Positions 1 through 11,081 of a DNA stretch of 64,000 nt are shown in pieces. This stretch comes from Larix kaempferi. Taxonomy: Eukaryota > Streptophyta > Pinopsida > Pinales > Pinaceae. The translations under genes and the position numbers were made by a program. The notes beneath the pieces are model-generated. The model was not told the origin of the DNA. It saw only the letters and a program-made list of their open reading frames with translations, and did not search any database. Every line of letters begins with the position of its first letter. Within the stretch, counting starts at the first letter, position 1. Location: NCBI GenBank assembly GCA_027924585.1, contig BSBM01000753.1, positions 25,238,001-25,302,000 on the forward strand, in the 5' to 3' direction.

Positions 1-379
1 AATGATTTAGTTATGATATTTCATAACTATCCTAGGAAATATACTTCTAATCTCCTTGAAATGCATGGTTATGTCATCTCGATAATCATTCTATGATTTT
101 GTCTAGAACCAAATGGAAATGAATAAGTATTAAGATATATGCATTGATGACAAAATAGTCACTATATGTTTTGCATTGGATTCTCCATGGAGAGATAATT
201 GAGAAGTTAGAATGGTTAGCTTTTAAGAAAAGTTATATTTTTTTCGTCCTCTTCCGAATGTCATTGTATTTTTTTAACACTTAAAAATTAGGTGAATGGA
301 AAATTCCTCTTTTTCCCTTATTCATACTTTATCCATTTTTTACATTTTTATATATGAAAATGTGGGGAGTATGATAGTA

Positions 380-393
380 TGGTATCAGAGCCC
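380..393 (+). other. Primer binding site of the Ty3 element
   Basis: TGGTATCAGAGCCC is the classic plant retrotransposon primer site complementary to the 3' end of initiator tRNA-Met. It lies just downstream of an AT-rich stretch that would be the end of the 5' LTR, and about 130 bases before the first gag ATG. Its position and match fix the 5' boundary of the internal region. Confidence 0.85.
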
Positions 394-520
394 TAGGTTC
401 CTACACTAGGACCTAATGGAGCTCATTGTTGATGTTTATTTATATTATATAAATTTATGATCAAGTGATAACTGTATTCTCTTTTGATTAGATTGTGATT
501 AAACTTCTTATTACTGAGAA

Positions 521-1343
521 ATGGCTGAAGAAAGATCTTACACTCCCATTTATGTCGAATTAACTGAAGAAGAACAACATAATAAAATGACGAACGATAA
601 TCAAGAGGAAATTCTGCAAACTGTAAGAGAACTTCAAAATGACTTGCAAACATTCAAACTGGAACATGAACGGGTGATGCGGACCCAGGAAGATGTAAAT
701 GAAGCTCTATTACAAAAATTAACTGAATTTTTTAAAGACACGGGTCATGTGGAGATAAAAAGAAAATAAAAAAATAAAAAAAATGGATTCTTCATCCGAA
801 ACTTTTCCCGATGATAGCTCCGCTAGTAGTGAGTTGGATGACTCTAGCAACGATGATGAGCATAGACGAGGAAGGAAGAAGAGACATAGGGATGAGATAT
901 CCGGTGAATTTAAAAAGATTAAACCTCCTATCTTTGACGAGGAAATCAAGAAAGGAGAGGAATCCAAAGCATGGCTATCTGGTATGAAAAAGTATTTCAC
1001 CATGTATAACTTCTCTAATTCAATGAAAGAAAAGATGGTTATTTTTAACTTGGTTGGGAAAGCTGAAATTTGGTGGAAAGACCTAAAGAAAGCTAAAGGG
1101 ATTAATGACCGCAAAGTTACTTGGTGTTGGTTTAAAAAGATGTTTAAAAAAGAGTATATGTCTGAATATTATTATGAGGGTAAGCCTAAAGAATTTTATG
1201 AACTAAGATTGGAGAAAATGTCAATGCATGACCTATGCACTAAATTCCTGTCCTTATTAAGATATGTACCCTACCTCACTGAAGAAAATCCAAAATACAA
1301 AGGTTCCTTGGTTGTCTGCCTAACTTCTATAAAGATTGACTAG
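521..1343 (+). pseudogene. gag, N-terminal and capsid part (broken)
   Basis: Two open stretches make up the first part of gag. 521-769 (82 codons) starts at an ATG and encodes an acidic, coiled-coil-like N-terminus. After an A-rich stretch, the reading frame changes and 783-1343 (186 codons) gives an acidic/serine-rich linker followed by a capsid-like segment with the conserved retrotransposon gag pattern: AEIWWKDLKKA, then VTWCWFKKMFKKEYMSEYYY, then KEFYELRLEKMSMHDL. In living elements this protein forms the virus-like particle. The frame break near 770-783 and the stop at 1341 make it non-functional. Confidence 0.85.
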
Positions 1344-1397
1344 AATTTGATAGCCCTAAAACACTTTACAAAGCAATGAGAAAAGCTAAGCTAGCTT

Positions 1398-1898
1398 ATG
1401 ATCAAGCATAGACAAGATAACCCAAAAAAATTTAAGAAGAGGGAGGGGGAAGATTTTAAAATAAGAGAATTCATGCCCTTTAATAAGAATATAAACTTTC
1501 CCAAAAGTAATTTTAACAGACTTCAACCAGCCAAACCCGAATTTAAAGATAACACTGGATATAAGAAAAATGAAGAAATAAAAAGAGAACCTCTAAAATG
1601 TTGGGGATGTGGAGAAATCCATTTCTACAGGGACTGTCCTCATAAGAAGGACAACCGAAGTAGTCATGCCATCAGAGAATCTCCCACGGTTGGAGATGTT
1701 GCAAGAAGCATTCCAAAGATAAGCGCAGCCTTGGATAATCGTCAAGCTGAGTTTCAACCCTCCATGATAGAGGTAGAAGGTAAAATCTCTGAAAGATCTA
1801 TTTCGATTTTAATTGATTCTGGTTCAACATTAAGTTACATATCTCCTAGTTTGGTAGATGCTTGTAAATTGAAGAAACATGAAATTCAAAAACACTAG
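1398..1898 (+). pseudogene. gag zinc knuckle and aspartic protease (broken)
   Basis: A 166-codon open stretch. Residues 68-80 form a nucleic-acid-binding knuckle, CWGCGEIHFYRDC, but the spacing is C-x2-C-x3-H-x4-C: one residue short of the usual x4, so a codon was probably lost. Residues 135-150 are the start of the protease, with the catalytic triad D140-S141-G142 in ILIDSGSTLSYISPSLV. The frame is lost after 1898, and homology resumes in another frame at 1931. Protease would normally cut the Gag-Pol precursor. Confidence 0.85.
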
Positions 1899-1930
1899 TT
1901 AGTTCAATTAGCCACGGGCACAAAAGAAAA

Positions 1931-2989
1931 GTGACAAGTTTTATTTCCACATGTGAATTTAAGATGAATGATTATGTTACAAAATATGATTTAAACATAT
2001 CACCTTTAGGATCCTATTATATCTTGATTGTTATGGATTGGCTTGAAAGTCATAGAGTAATTTTAAATTGTTATGACAAAAGTTTTACTTGCATTGATGA
2101 ATCTGGTAATCATAGAGAGGTTAGAGGCATTCTGAAGAAAGGTACAATTAGAAAAGTACATGCATTACAACTTAAGAAGTGTGCTAGAAAAGGTTGTAAA
2201 ATTTTTGCTATGCATATAACGAAAACCCCTAATGAAAAGAATAAAACTAATCTAGAAGATTACTCTATCCTACAAGAATTTAAAGATGTGTTTCCAAACA
2301 AAGTTCCTGGTTTACCCCCTAGGAGAGATATCGATTTCACTATCGACTTGGTACTTGGTGCGGTACCTATCTCTAAGGCCCCATACCGAATGAATCAACC
2401 TTAACTAATAGAACTAAAAATGCAATTACAAGAGTTAATTGATAAACACTACATTAGACCGAGTGTGTCCCTGTGAGGAGCACCATTGCTTTTTGTGAAA
2501 AAGAAAGATGGCTCATTGAGGTTGTGTATTGACTATCATCAACTCAACAAGATGACCATTAAAAATCGATACCCGCTCCCTCGCATAGATGATCTATTCA
2601 ATCAAGTACGAGCAACGACAATGTTTTCTAAAATGTATTTAAGAACTGGATACCATCAAATAAGAATAAAGGATGAAGATGTTTATAAAACCGCTTTCAG
2701 AACACGTTATGGGCACTATGATTTCATGGTCATACCTTTTGGTTTGACCAATGCGCTGGCAACGTTCATGTGTCTAATGAACAGTGTGTTACACAAATTT
2801 CTCGATAAATTTGTCGTCATCTTTATAGATGACATCTTAATTTACTTTAAAAATGAAGATGAACATGAAGAACACCTAAGAATGGTCTTACAAACATTAA
2901 GAGAACACAAACTCTATGCGAAGTTTAGTAAATGTGAATTTTACCAAGATAAAGTACAATACCTAGGACATGAAATTTCAAAAGATTGA
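1931..2989 (+). pseudogene. pol: protease end and reverse transcriptase (broken)
   Basis: One frame, interrupted by TAA at 2402 and TGA at 2474 (probably a tryptophan TGG changed to TGA in the otherwise typical S-x-x-G-A-P context). From 2486 the RT is clear: [20 protein letters not shown], then the fingers/palm region, [13 protein letters not shown], and the catalytic motif FIDDILIY (the usual plant Ty3 form is YVDD or FIDD) about residue 113 of the 2486 segment. TGA at 2987 ends the open stretch just before the RT thumb/connection. RT copies the element RNA into DNA. Confidence 0.9.
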
Positions 2990-3778
2990 ATTGCGGTAGA
3001 CTTGGAAAAAATCAAAGCAATCATAGATTGGCCAGTCCCAAGGGACGTGACGGGCATTAGATCCTTCATGGGGATCACGGGTTACTATTGTAGATTTATA
3101 GAGGGATTTTAAAAAATTTCATATCCTATAACCTCACTTAAAAAGAAAGGGATAAATTTTAATTGGACGACTAAGTGTCAAGAAAGTTTTGAAAAGTTAA
3201 AACACTTACTTACCACCACACCCATTCTAAAAATAGTTGATCCCTACAAAGACTTTGTGGTTTGTACGGATGCATGTTTAGAAGCGTTAGGTGGGGTATT
3301 ATTACAAGAAGATCATGTAATAAGCAATGAATCCATAAAAAGTAAGCAACATGAAAAGAACTATGCGACTCATGACATAGAGTTGGCAACCATAATTCAT
3401 GCTTTGCGAATGTGGCGGCACTACCTAATAGGGAAAAGATTCATTTTAAAAACTGACAACATAAGCTTAAAATATTTTTTCGATCAACAAAATCTCAATG
3501 CTCGAAAAGCAAGGTGGTTGGCCTTCTTGATCGAGGACGACTTTGAGATTAAACACATTAAGGGAATAGAAAATAAGATTGATGATGCTTTAAGCAGGAA
3601 TGTAAATTTTCAAATCTCAACTGTAATGAGCAGTTATAAAACAGACTTGGAGAAAATAATAAATAATGCTACCGAAAAGTATGAAGAGTATTTGCAAGCT
3701 AAAGAAAAATGGCAAAGAAGTGTTACTGAGAAAGAACCGACCGAATTTAGTATCGGAACCGACAACTTGCTTAAATGA
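2990..3778 (+). pseudogene. pol: RT connection and RNase H (broken)
   Basis: The same frame continues after the TGA at 2987 with connection sequence (DWPVPRDVTGIRSFMGITGY), is stopped by TAA at 3110, and from 3257 shows a Ty3-type RNase H: VCTDACLEALGGVLLQ with the first catalytic aspartate, then a conserved ATHDIELATIIHALRMWRHY block, LKTDNISLKYF with another catalytic aspartate, and a terminal DDALSRN. It ends in TGA at 3776. RNase H removes RNA from the RNA/DNA hybrid. Confidence 0.88.
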
Positions 3779-5103
3779 AAGAACCGAATATATGTACCCA
3801 ATTCAGAAGAAGTAAAAAGGTTAATCTTAAATGAAATTCATAAGAAACCTTACTCTGGCCATCTCAGGTACCAGAAAATGTTCACAACTCTAAAGAAGGA
3901 ATATTATTGTCCTAGCATGAATAAATAAGGTGCTGACTATCTAACCAAATGTCTAGAATGTCAGTAGGTAAAAATTGAACACAAACACCTAGCGGGGTTG
4001 TTGCAACCCTTTCCCATTCCGGAATGGAAATGGGATGTAATAAGTATGGACTTCATAACTGGATTACCTATGAATAACAGACGACATGATTCAATTATGG
4101 TAGTTGTTGATAAACTAAGTAAAGCTGCACATTTCATTCCATTTGATAAACTAAGTAAAGTTGTTAATATTGTTGACATTTTTATGAAGGAAATATTTAG
4201 ATTGCATGGCATTCCAAAAGTGGTGATATCAAATAAGGATTCAAAATTTACTATCAATTTTTGGAAAGCATTATTTCAAGGATTAGAGGCAAAGTTAAAT
4301 TTTAGTACCGCATACCATCCACAAAAAGATGGGCAAACAGAATGAACTAACCAAATACTTGAAGACATGTTGAGAATGTACGTGATGAACAAACTCGGTA
4401 AGTGGGAAGAATATCTACATTTAGTCGAGTTTGCATATAACAATGGTTATCAAACGTCAACAAAAATGACACCCTTTGAGATACTATATGGCAAAAGGTG
4501 CCACACACCTATAACATGGGATAGCCCCGTGGATAGGATTGTGCTTGGACCCAATTTGTTAAGAGACATGGAACAAATTGTTAAACAGGTACAGAAAAAT
4601 CTAAAATTTGCACAGGATCGTCAAAAAAGCTATGCAAATCTCAAAAGAACTCAGAGAGAGTTCAATGTCGGAGACCATGTCCACTTAAAGGTAAAAGAAA
4701 AAAGAAGTTCCTTAAGGTTGGGTAAGTGTTTGGAGCTAGCTCCCACGTATTGTGGACCGTTCGAGGTACTGGCCAAGGTAGGGTCGGTAGCCTACGAACT
4801 TGCACTTCTTCCTTCCATTAAAGTTCATAATGTCTTTCATGTATATTTGTTAAAAAAATATGTTCATGATGCCACTCACATATTTGATTGGGATATGATT
4901 TAGGTAGAGCCTGAGGGAGAGTTCCAAACCGGGCCTATGCGTATCCTGAAGAGGAAGGAGCTAATGCTACGGAACCGAGCTATCGCTCGAATTAAAGTGC
5001 AGTGGAAGCACTTTAGCCCAGAAGAGACTACCTGGGAATTGGAGTATAAAATGCGAGGGGCATACCCTTCGTTTTTCCAGCAAGAGCAAGAAGGATCTGA
5101 TTA
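3779..5103 (+). pseudogene. pol: integrase with C-terminal chromodomain (broken)
   Basis: Downstream of the 3776 stop, the zinc-binding H-H-C-C region is readable (about 3836-3964, ending CLECQ) but has TAA at 3926 and TAG at 3965. The DDE core follows: WDVISMDFITGLP (first D), SNKDSKFTINFWK (second D) and HPQKDGQTE (E) with TGA at 4343 immediately after it. 4367-4903 gives the rest of the core and a GPF-like region (CGPFEVLAKVG), then TAG at 4901. About 4930-5100 resembles a chromodomain (IKVQWKHFSPEETTWELEY), the mark of chromoviruses, which in this family guides insertion into heterochromatin. Confidence 0.88.
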
Positions 5104-5144
5104 AAAATAAACAAAAGGTAACACCGAGGATGGTGTTCAGAATA

Positions 5145-5159
5145 AGGGGTGGAGGAATT
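5145..5159 (+). other. Polypurine tract of the Ty3 element
   Basis: An almost pure purine run (AGGGGTGGAGGAATT) lies just before TGACACCCCC, about 40 bases after the chromodomain frame ends. This is the expected second-strand primer and marks the junction to a 3' LTR starting at 5160. Confidence 0.7.
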
Positions 5160-7320
5160 TGACACCCCCTCACAAAAACAATTTTTACTTGAAGTAAAAG
5201 ATCATTATTTTAATTTGTTTTATTATTTGAGGTATTAAAACTCACAAATTGTAACTCAGAGTTATGTGAGAATGATGTGCAATTTTTTTTTTATTATTAT
5301 TATTAAATAAAAGAAATAAACATGGGAGAGGATCAATTGAATGAGGGGACACCACCTACAACTATGGACAAGAGATAGCACATGAATTATGATAAAAATC
5401 CATCAATCCAAGTGGAGACCTCAACACTCCAACAAGATCCACAAAAATAGGATCTCAGGATTTACTTGGGATTGGGTTGGTGATGGCACAAGACTTAGGA
5501 AAATACTATAAAGAGGGGAACTAAGAGAGCATCAAGGATGTTGTGAAAAGGAGTACCATTATGCTGGAGCATTTGTGTTGAGCCCTCTTATTTGATAAAT
5601 CCATCGAGTTAACTGTTACAGACTCCAAGGGAGGAGTGTTGCGTTGCAGTAGTGCTGGTCTAGTAGTTGAGGTGGTGATCCAGCTCGGGGGTGAGATCTA
5701 GCAGATTCCAAGATCTCTATGGTTGGGAGGAATTGATCCATCTCCCGTGCTTTTCTAGATCGGCACTATCTTTCTATTCAAGTAAGTACTCTTTTCTGTA
5801 TTGCTGGTTATTGGATGAATTTGGGTAAAGTATTAGACCTCGATGTGTGGCTGAATCTACGCATAGCTTCTCCTTTGGACTGAGATTAAGAATGATTTTT
5901 GTATATATGTGTTTATTCTTTTATCATTAACTCTCTAAGTTGAATCTACACATAGCTTCTTCGTTGGATTGAGTTTAAGAATGATTTATGTATATATGTG
6001 TTTATTCTTTTAACTTTAACACTCTAGTTGAATCTTCCCATGATATTCTATAAAATGGTACGGTGTATTGTTGACCGTGGGGGAAGACGAAGCCTTTGTT
6101 GATCCCGCCCATGTTTCGTTCAAATTGACTGTGTATTGCGACAGTGTGGAAAGCTTACGCTGATCCTGTTTTCTATTTTGTTTCAATGTTTTATAAAAGT
6201 AAACCATGACCACGATCTGCGTGAACCCCCATTGTATGCTAAATGATATGTATACATGTTTAAAACCGTGATGAATGCGATCCAGAATATGATCTGCGAG
6301 AATACCACTATAACTCTTTATCATATAAGCCAATAGGGAAGTGGTTGGATCCATGAGGAGGTAAGCTAACGCTGACCCCGTGTTTAATTTTCGGTGTTTA
6401 AAATGTATTTTTTTGTGCTACTGGTTTACCTTTGCGATTTTTGGGTTGTAATCTCAGTTTACCTGCTAGCACCGAACTTGAACATTGATTCCCTTGCATG
6501 TGTAAACTCTCGGTTTTCTTTTCTCCATGCTGAAGTGAAATTGTTTTCATAGATCCCTATGTATTCTATTTTCTTTGATGAAGTGAGAGTGAGATCTGGG
6601 GTTGTAGATCTCTACGTTTTTTTTATTTCCCATGCCGAATAAAAAACGTTCCTTGATCTCTGCGTTTTTCCCAGCGAGGGGGTCGGCTATTTCTGTTTGC
6701 CTAATTTTTTTCTGATTGTTTTGCCGCCTGATCTTTGTTTACGTTAGGATATTTATGATGTTTGTTTTACACTGTATCTATGTTGAGTTTGGCTCAACGT
6801 CCAGTACTGAGACTACGACCTCGACATATTCTTGATGTTCTTCCCTTATTTTCTGGTTTGCCCATCTTCCAACGACTCCATGGTGGCATGCTCGGCGTCT
6901 AAACTTGTTTCTTTTGTCAAACGACCATTGCTCGGCGAGTTGACAACCTCCATGATTCTGGATTCGATGTCTAACAACAAGCCGAGCCCGAGTGACATAG
7001 ATTCATGAAAACCAACCCTGAATCAATCACCATGTTGAGTCTAACAACAAGCCGAGCCCGAGTGACATAGATTCATGAATGCCAACGAGAATTGGGTTCG
7101 GCTCGGGAATAGAGAGATATGTCAGCTAGTCTCAGCCTTTCGTCGGACAGCTTTGCAATAGTGCTCTGGTTCTGGTCAGTTTTTCCTCTGGCTCTGATCA
7201 GTTTTTCCTCTGGTTCTGATCAGTTTTTCCTCCAATGACAGCTGCAATTGTTTCTCCGATGCCAGCTGGTGCATTCTTGGCAGGGAATTAGTTGTTTACA
7301 GTTTCGCTCTTGTTAAAATA
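5160..7320 (+). other. Possible 3' LTR of the Ty3 element and flank, with short tandem duplications
   Basis: The stretch begins TGACACCCCC right after the purine tract, as a plant Ty3 LTR should. A TATA-like box, TATAAAG, lies at 5507-5513 and could be the LTR promoter. There is no coding trace. Three local duplications are visible: an 89-bp tandem pair at 5852-6028, an identical 41-bp direct repeat at 6969-7009 and 7039-7079 (period 70), and three 22-bp units at 7164-7230. The end of the LTR could not be located because its expected last 375 bases (those at 1-379) are not recognisable here. Confidence 0.45.
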
Positions 7321-10060
7321 AAAATATTTTTTAAAACATAAAAAATAATATAAAATGTATTTATAAAAAGTTTCATGTATAGAAACACTCAAATCCAATA
7401 TAAATTTCGATTAATTTCAATATGACATAACTAATGAAGAATGTAATAATTCCACATAAATCAACTGATATGAATGTTGGAATTTTCAAATGAAACATAA
7501 ACATAAAGGAATTCCACAATCCAAATTAAGCCTGGAGAATTATAACAATGTGATATGTATAATTCTGGATGAATGCGACAATGCAACATAACCATTAATG
7601 AATGTGTAGACCAATGTGAAAGTTACAATGTGAAATAGCTCTTAATAAATGTCAATGTGACATAACTATTATCAACCGTAGTCAGACATGACCAACCATA
7701 GTCAACTAGACATAACCATGGACAACCATTCTCAACTAGAATCAACCATGTTCATCCATAGTCAACCCAACCAATATATTGCTTAAGGTATGTTGAAATC
7801 TAACACAACCTTAAGACATTATCTAAAACTTTCGAAAAACACTCAAATCCAATATAACATTTGATGAATTTAGTAATGTGACTTAAATCTCGACAAATAT
7901 TAATACCATAGCCATCATTTTTAAGCACAATCAACCATAGTGGATCACAATAGTGAATACTTTTACTATATATCGATTAAAGACATTGAATGTATATAAC
8001 AATAACAATAACATATGCACATTCATTTGGGTTTGATCCATTAGTAAAACAAATTCAACCATTTTAAGTAAAATATATATTTTAATAATAAAGTATATAG
8101 ACTTCTGATAAATACATTTTATCTTAACTCTTTATACTTTCAAAAAGGTTTTTATATGACTAAACTAAGATAAATATACGGTATTAAATTTTTTAATATA
8201 AATTTATTTCACAATTCAATATGGAAAATTGTAACTTTTTTTTTATTGTTTATCACAATTTTATCTTTTCCTATAAATATTGAAATAAATATAGCTACAT
8301 TGGAAATAATAAATTATTTATTGTTATAGTTAACAATAATCAACCATTATCAACTACAGTCAACCATGTTCAACCAAATTCAACCATACTCAACATGGTC
8401 ATCCGTAATAAACCATGGTCAATCATAACCATCATTTTTAACTACAATCAACCATAATTAAGTACAATCGAACATAATAAAGTGTAGTCAACTATGACTA
8501 ATTGAAGGCATTTTCTATAACCTTTGAAAAACACCTCAATTCAATATAAAACTTGAGGAATGTCAAAGTTTGACATAACTAATGAGCACCGTAACAACTC
8601 TACATAGGTCAACTAGGATTAATTTCAATATGAGACATAATCATAAAAGAATGTCACAAAGTGACATAACCCTTGATGAATGTCACAGTGACATAACCAC
8701 TAATCAATGTGTATGATAAAACCAAAGTTGCAATGCAAAATAAATATTAATGAATGCAAATGTGACATAATTATTGAGGAACATAGTAATTCTAGACAAG
8801 GTGAATATAGTAGTGTGACATAACCATTGATTAACATTACAATTATGCATAACATGGTTAACCATAGTCAACCATGGTTAAAACATGTGCATAACATGGT
8901 TAACCATAGTCAACCATGATTAAAACATGTGCACATAATCTATTATAGTTAACAATAATCAACCATTATTAGTCATAGTCAACCATGGCCAACCATACTT
9001 AACCAAACTCAACAATGTACAATTTTACTCAACCATGTTCAACCATAGCCAACGTGGTCATCGATAGTAAACCATGGTCAACCATGGCCATCATTTTTTT
9101 ACTGTGGTCAACCATAAACAAAATAAATCATAGTCAAGCATAAACAACCATATTTAAGTAAACATTAAATTTTAATAATAAAGTACATGAACAAAGTCGT
9201 TTGATCTTAACTCTTTATACTTTCAGAAATGTTTCTATCTTAATAAACTATGATGAATATACACTATTGATTTTTTTTAATAGAAATTCATTTGACAATT
9301 CAATATGAAAAATTGTAATTTTGTGTCAATATTGAAAAAATTATATTTGAATTTTAATCAAGGTGAATGTAGCAGTGTGACATAATTATTGATGTCACAA
9401 TTAAGCATAACATGGCCAACCATAGTCAACTATGGTTAAACCATGTGTACCTCATTTATTACAGTTAACAATAATCAATCATTATCAATCATAGTAAATC
9501 ATGGCCAACCATACTCAACCAAAGTTTACCATGTTCAACCATAGCCAACATTGTCATCCATAGTAAATCATGGTCAACCATGTCCATCATTTCTTAGCAT
9601 AGTCAACCATACTCAAGCACAATCAAGGATAGCTAACCATGATCAACCATATTCAACCAATAGTTTCTCATAGTCAACATTGTCATCTATAGTAAACCAT
9701 GATTGACTATAACCATAATTTTTAACCAAAATCAACCATAATTGACCACAATTAAGCATAGTCAAGTATAGAGAAACTTTAAGTAAAAAACATATTTTAA
9801 TAATAAATTACGTGAAACTCTCATAAATAAAATTGATCTTAACTCTTTATAAGTTTAAAAAGATTTCTATCTTTAATAATTAATAATAAATTAAAATGAA
9901 TATACACTATTAATATTTTTAATAGAAATTTATTTTACAATTAAAATTGTAACTTTTCTTATTATTATAATAATTTAATTTTTTTTATAATAATTAATAT
10001 TAAAATAATTAAAAATAATAAAATATTATATTATAATAACTAACCATAATCAACCACAAC
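7320..10060. repeat. Degenerate array of a CAACCATAGT-type motif with higher-order repeats
   Basis: AT-rich, non-coding DNA in which short motifs of the form CAACCATAGT, CAACCATGGT and GTCAACCATA recur dozens of times, densest at about 7670-7780, 8330-8470, 8850-9130 and 9400-9780. A larger repeat is superimposed: blocks starting CTTAACTCTTTAT, followed by similar AT-rich text and ACAATT-AATTGTAA, recur near 8123, 9208 and 9838, and blocks with AACACTCAAATCCAATATAA recur near 7385 and 7835, with a diverged copy near 8525. It reads as an old complex satellite. No open frame or known family was recognised. Confidence 0.75.
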
Positions 10061-10913
10061 CAAGTTTGATGTAAGGATGTAATTGAAGCATTTTTACATT
10101 ATAATATCATAATATAATACTCAAAAAAAAATATTATGATATTACAATATTATTAGATTTTCTTACCATATTTGTATGGTTAAATTTAATTGTAAATTAG
10201 AATTAGAATTTTTAATAATATCTGATAAATCATAAATAAAAGTTATTATCATATATTATCGTACTGTTTTATGGTTAATTTGAGTATAAGTCACTTGTTC
10301 TAGAAAAACGATGATATTTTTCTCGGCAGTGAAGTGTATATGATAGAATTAGTTGCAATAGATATTTCTTGAGTCTCAAATTTTAGGCTATTAGAAGTTC
10401 GTTGCCATTCATAAATAATTAGCTAGAAGTCACTTGTCATTTATAATATCTATTAGTTAGAAGTCAATTGTCACTAAATACGGAGTTCATGGTTTTGTAT
10501 AAACCAGTTCATTGTTTTCTATAAACCAATAGTCAATTTATACAGTTTCTAGAAGTTTGAGAAGATTTAACTTTATAACAAGATTAAGGATATCCACATA
10601 AAATTACGACGGTTATGACACTATGACTTAGCTTCCCTCCCAATCTTTGGAGAGATGTGAACTTTATTTTCTGAAATGATACCAAATTTTTGGTGCTCAA
10701 CGGAAATTGTTGTTGTGATTATTTATTGGTGGCGAGTCGGTGACTCCAGTAGGCTTTAGATTCCCTGCTTTCTGGCATTTTCCACCTAGATTTAGCACAT
10801 GTACCTCATACTACAGTCTGGAGGCAATTCCCACCTTGACTTTTGCTTTCGTGTCCCCACTAGTTTTAAGATGCTCTTGGCCCTCATCTCCTCCAGCAGC
10901 TATATGATGAGGC
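10061..10913. other. Non-coding stretch upstream of the hairpin locus
   Basis: No coding trace, RNA gene or clear repeat was seen. It begins very AT-rich and becomes more balanced after about 10600. The last 300 bases are the natural place for the promoter of the hairpin locus that follows. Confidence 0.4.
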
Positions 10914-10921
10914 TATATAAA
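10914..10921 (+). promoter_or_regulatory. TATA box upstream of the foldback
   Basis: TATATAAA in the context GGCTATATAAAG is a near-perfect plant TATA box in a locally balanced-composition region. A start site about 30 bases downstream (near 10945-10950) would begin a transcript some 20 bases before the hairpin at 10966. The box is judged by sequence and position only. Confidence 0.5.
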
Positions 10922-10965
10922 GAATGCTCAATCTAATTCTAAAAGAAGAAGTTGGAGTAGCATTG

Positions 10966-11081
10966 ATAGAAACAGGGAGCAGCATGACACCAAGGGCGAC
11001 TGTTAAGATGGAGCTGCAATGCCAACATTGCAGAACCATCTTAACAGTTGCCCTTGCTGTCATGCAGCTCCTGGTTTCTAT
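10966..11081 (+). ncRNA. MicroRNA-precursor-like foldback
   Basis: Two 55-base arms, 10966-11020 and 11027-11081, are inverted copies separated by a six-base loop (GCCAAC). Aligning arm one with the reverse complement of arm two gives 48 of 55 identities, with small isolated mismatches (positions 9-10, 16, 25, 33 and 47-48 of the arm), including one G:U. That is the pattern of a plant pri-miRNA: long, mostly paired, small symmetric bulges, so DICER-LIKE1 processing would be expected. A TATA box lies 45-52 bases upstream. The arm sequence does not match any conserved plant miRNA I recognise. Alternatives are a small MITE or an inverted gene fragment. A 60-codon open frame across it (10924-11106) is probably incidental. 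Confidence 0.5.

Larger units (their letters stand above)
1..5160 (+). mobile_element. Decayed Ty3/gypsy retrotransposon (chromovirus), 5' LTR incomplete
   Basis: An LTR retrotransposon reads left to right: tail of a 5' LTR (1 to about 379), tRNA-iMet-type primer site (380-393), gag, protease, RT, RNase H, integrase and a C-terminal chromodomain, then a purine tract and a possible 3' LTR start at 5160. The order protease-RT-RNase H-integrase and the chromodomain place it in Ty3/gypsy chromoviruses, close to the plant Tekay/Del or Reina type; I infer the clade from motif style only. Pol carries at least nine in-frame stops (2402, 2474, 2987, 3110, 3776, 3926, 3965, 4343, 4901), so the copy is dead. 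The last 375 bases before the primer site could not be matched by eye to anything after 5160, so LTR identity and age cannot be given. Confidence 0.9.

Noticed and set aside
1-379. Matching 5' and 3' LTRs of the Ty3 element to estimate its age
   Set aside because: The last 375 bases of the 5' LTR could not be found after 5160 by eye, so no LTR comparison is possible here.
7670-9780. CAACCATAGT repeats as a CRISPR or regulatory operator array
   Set aside because: Spacing is irregular, there are no spacers of constant length and no associated gene. It is better read as a degenerate satellite.
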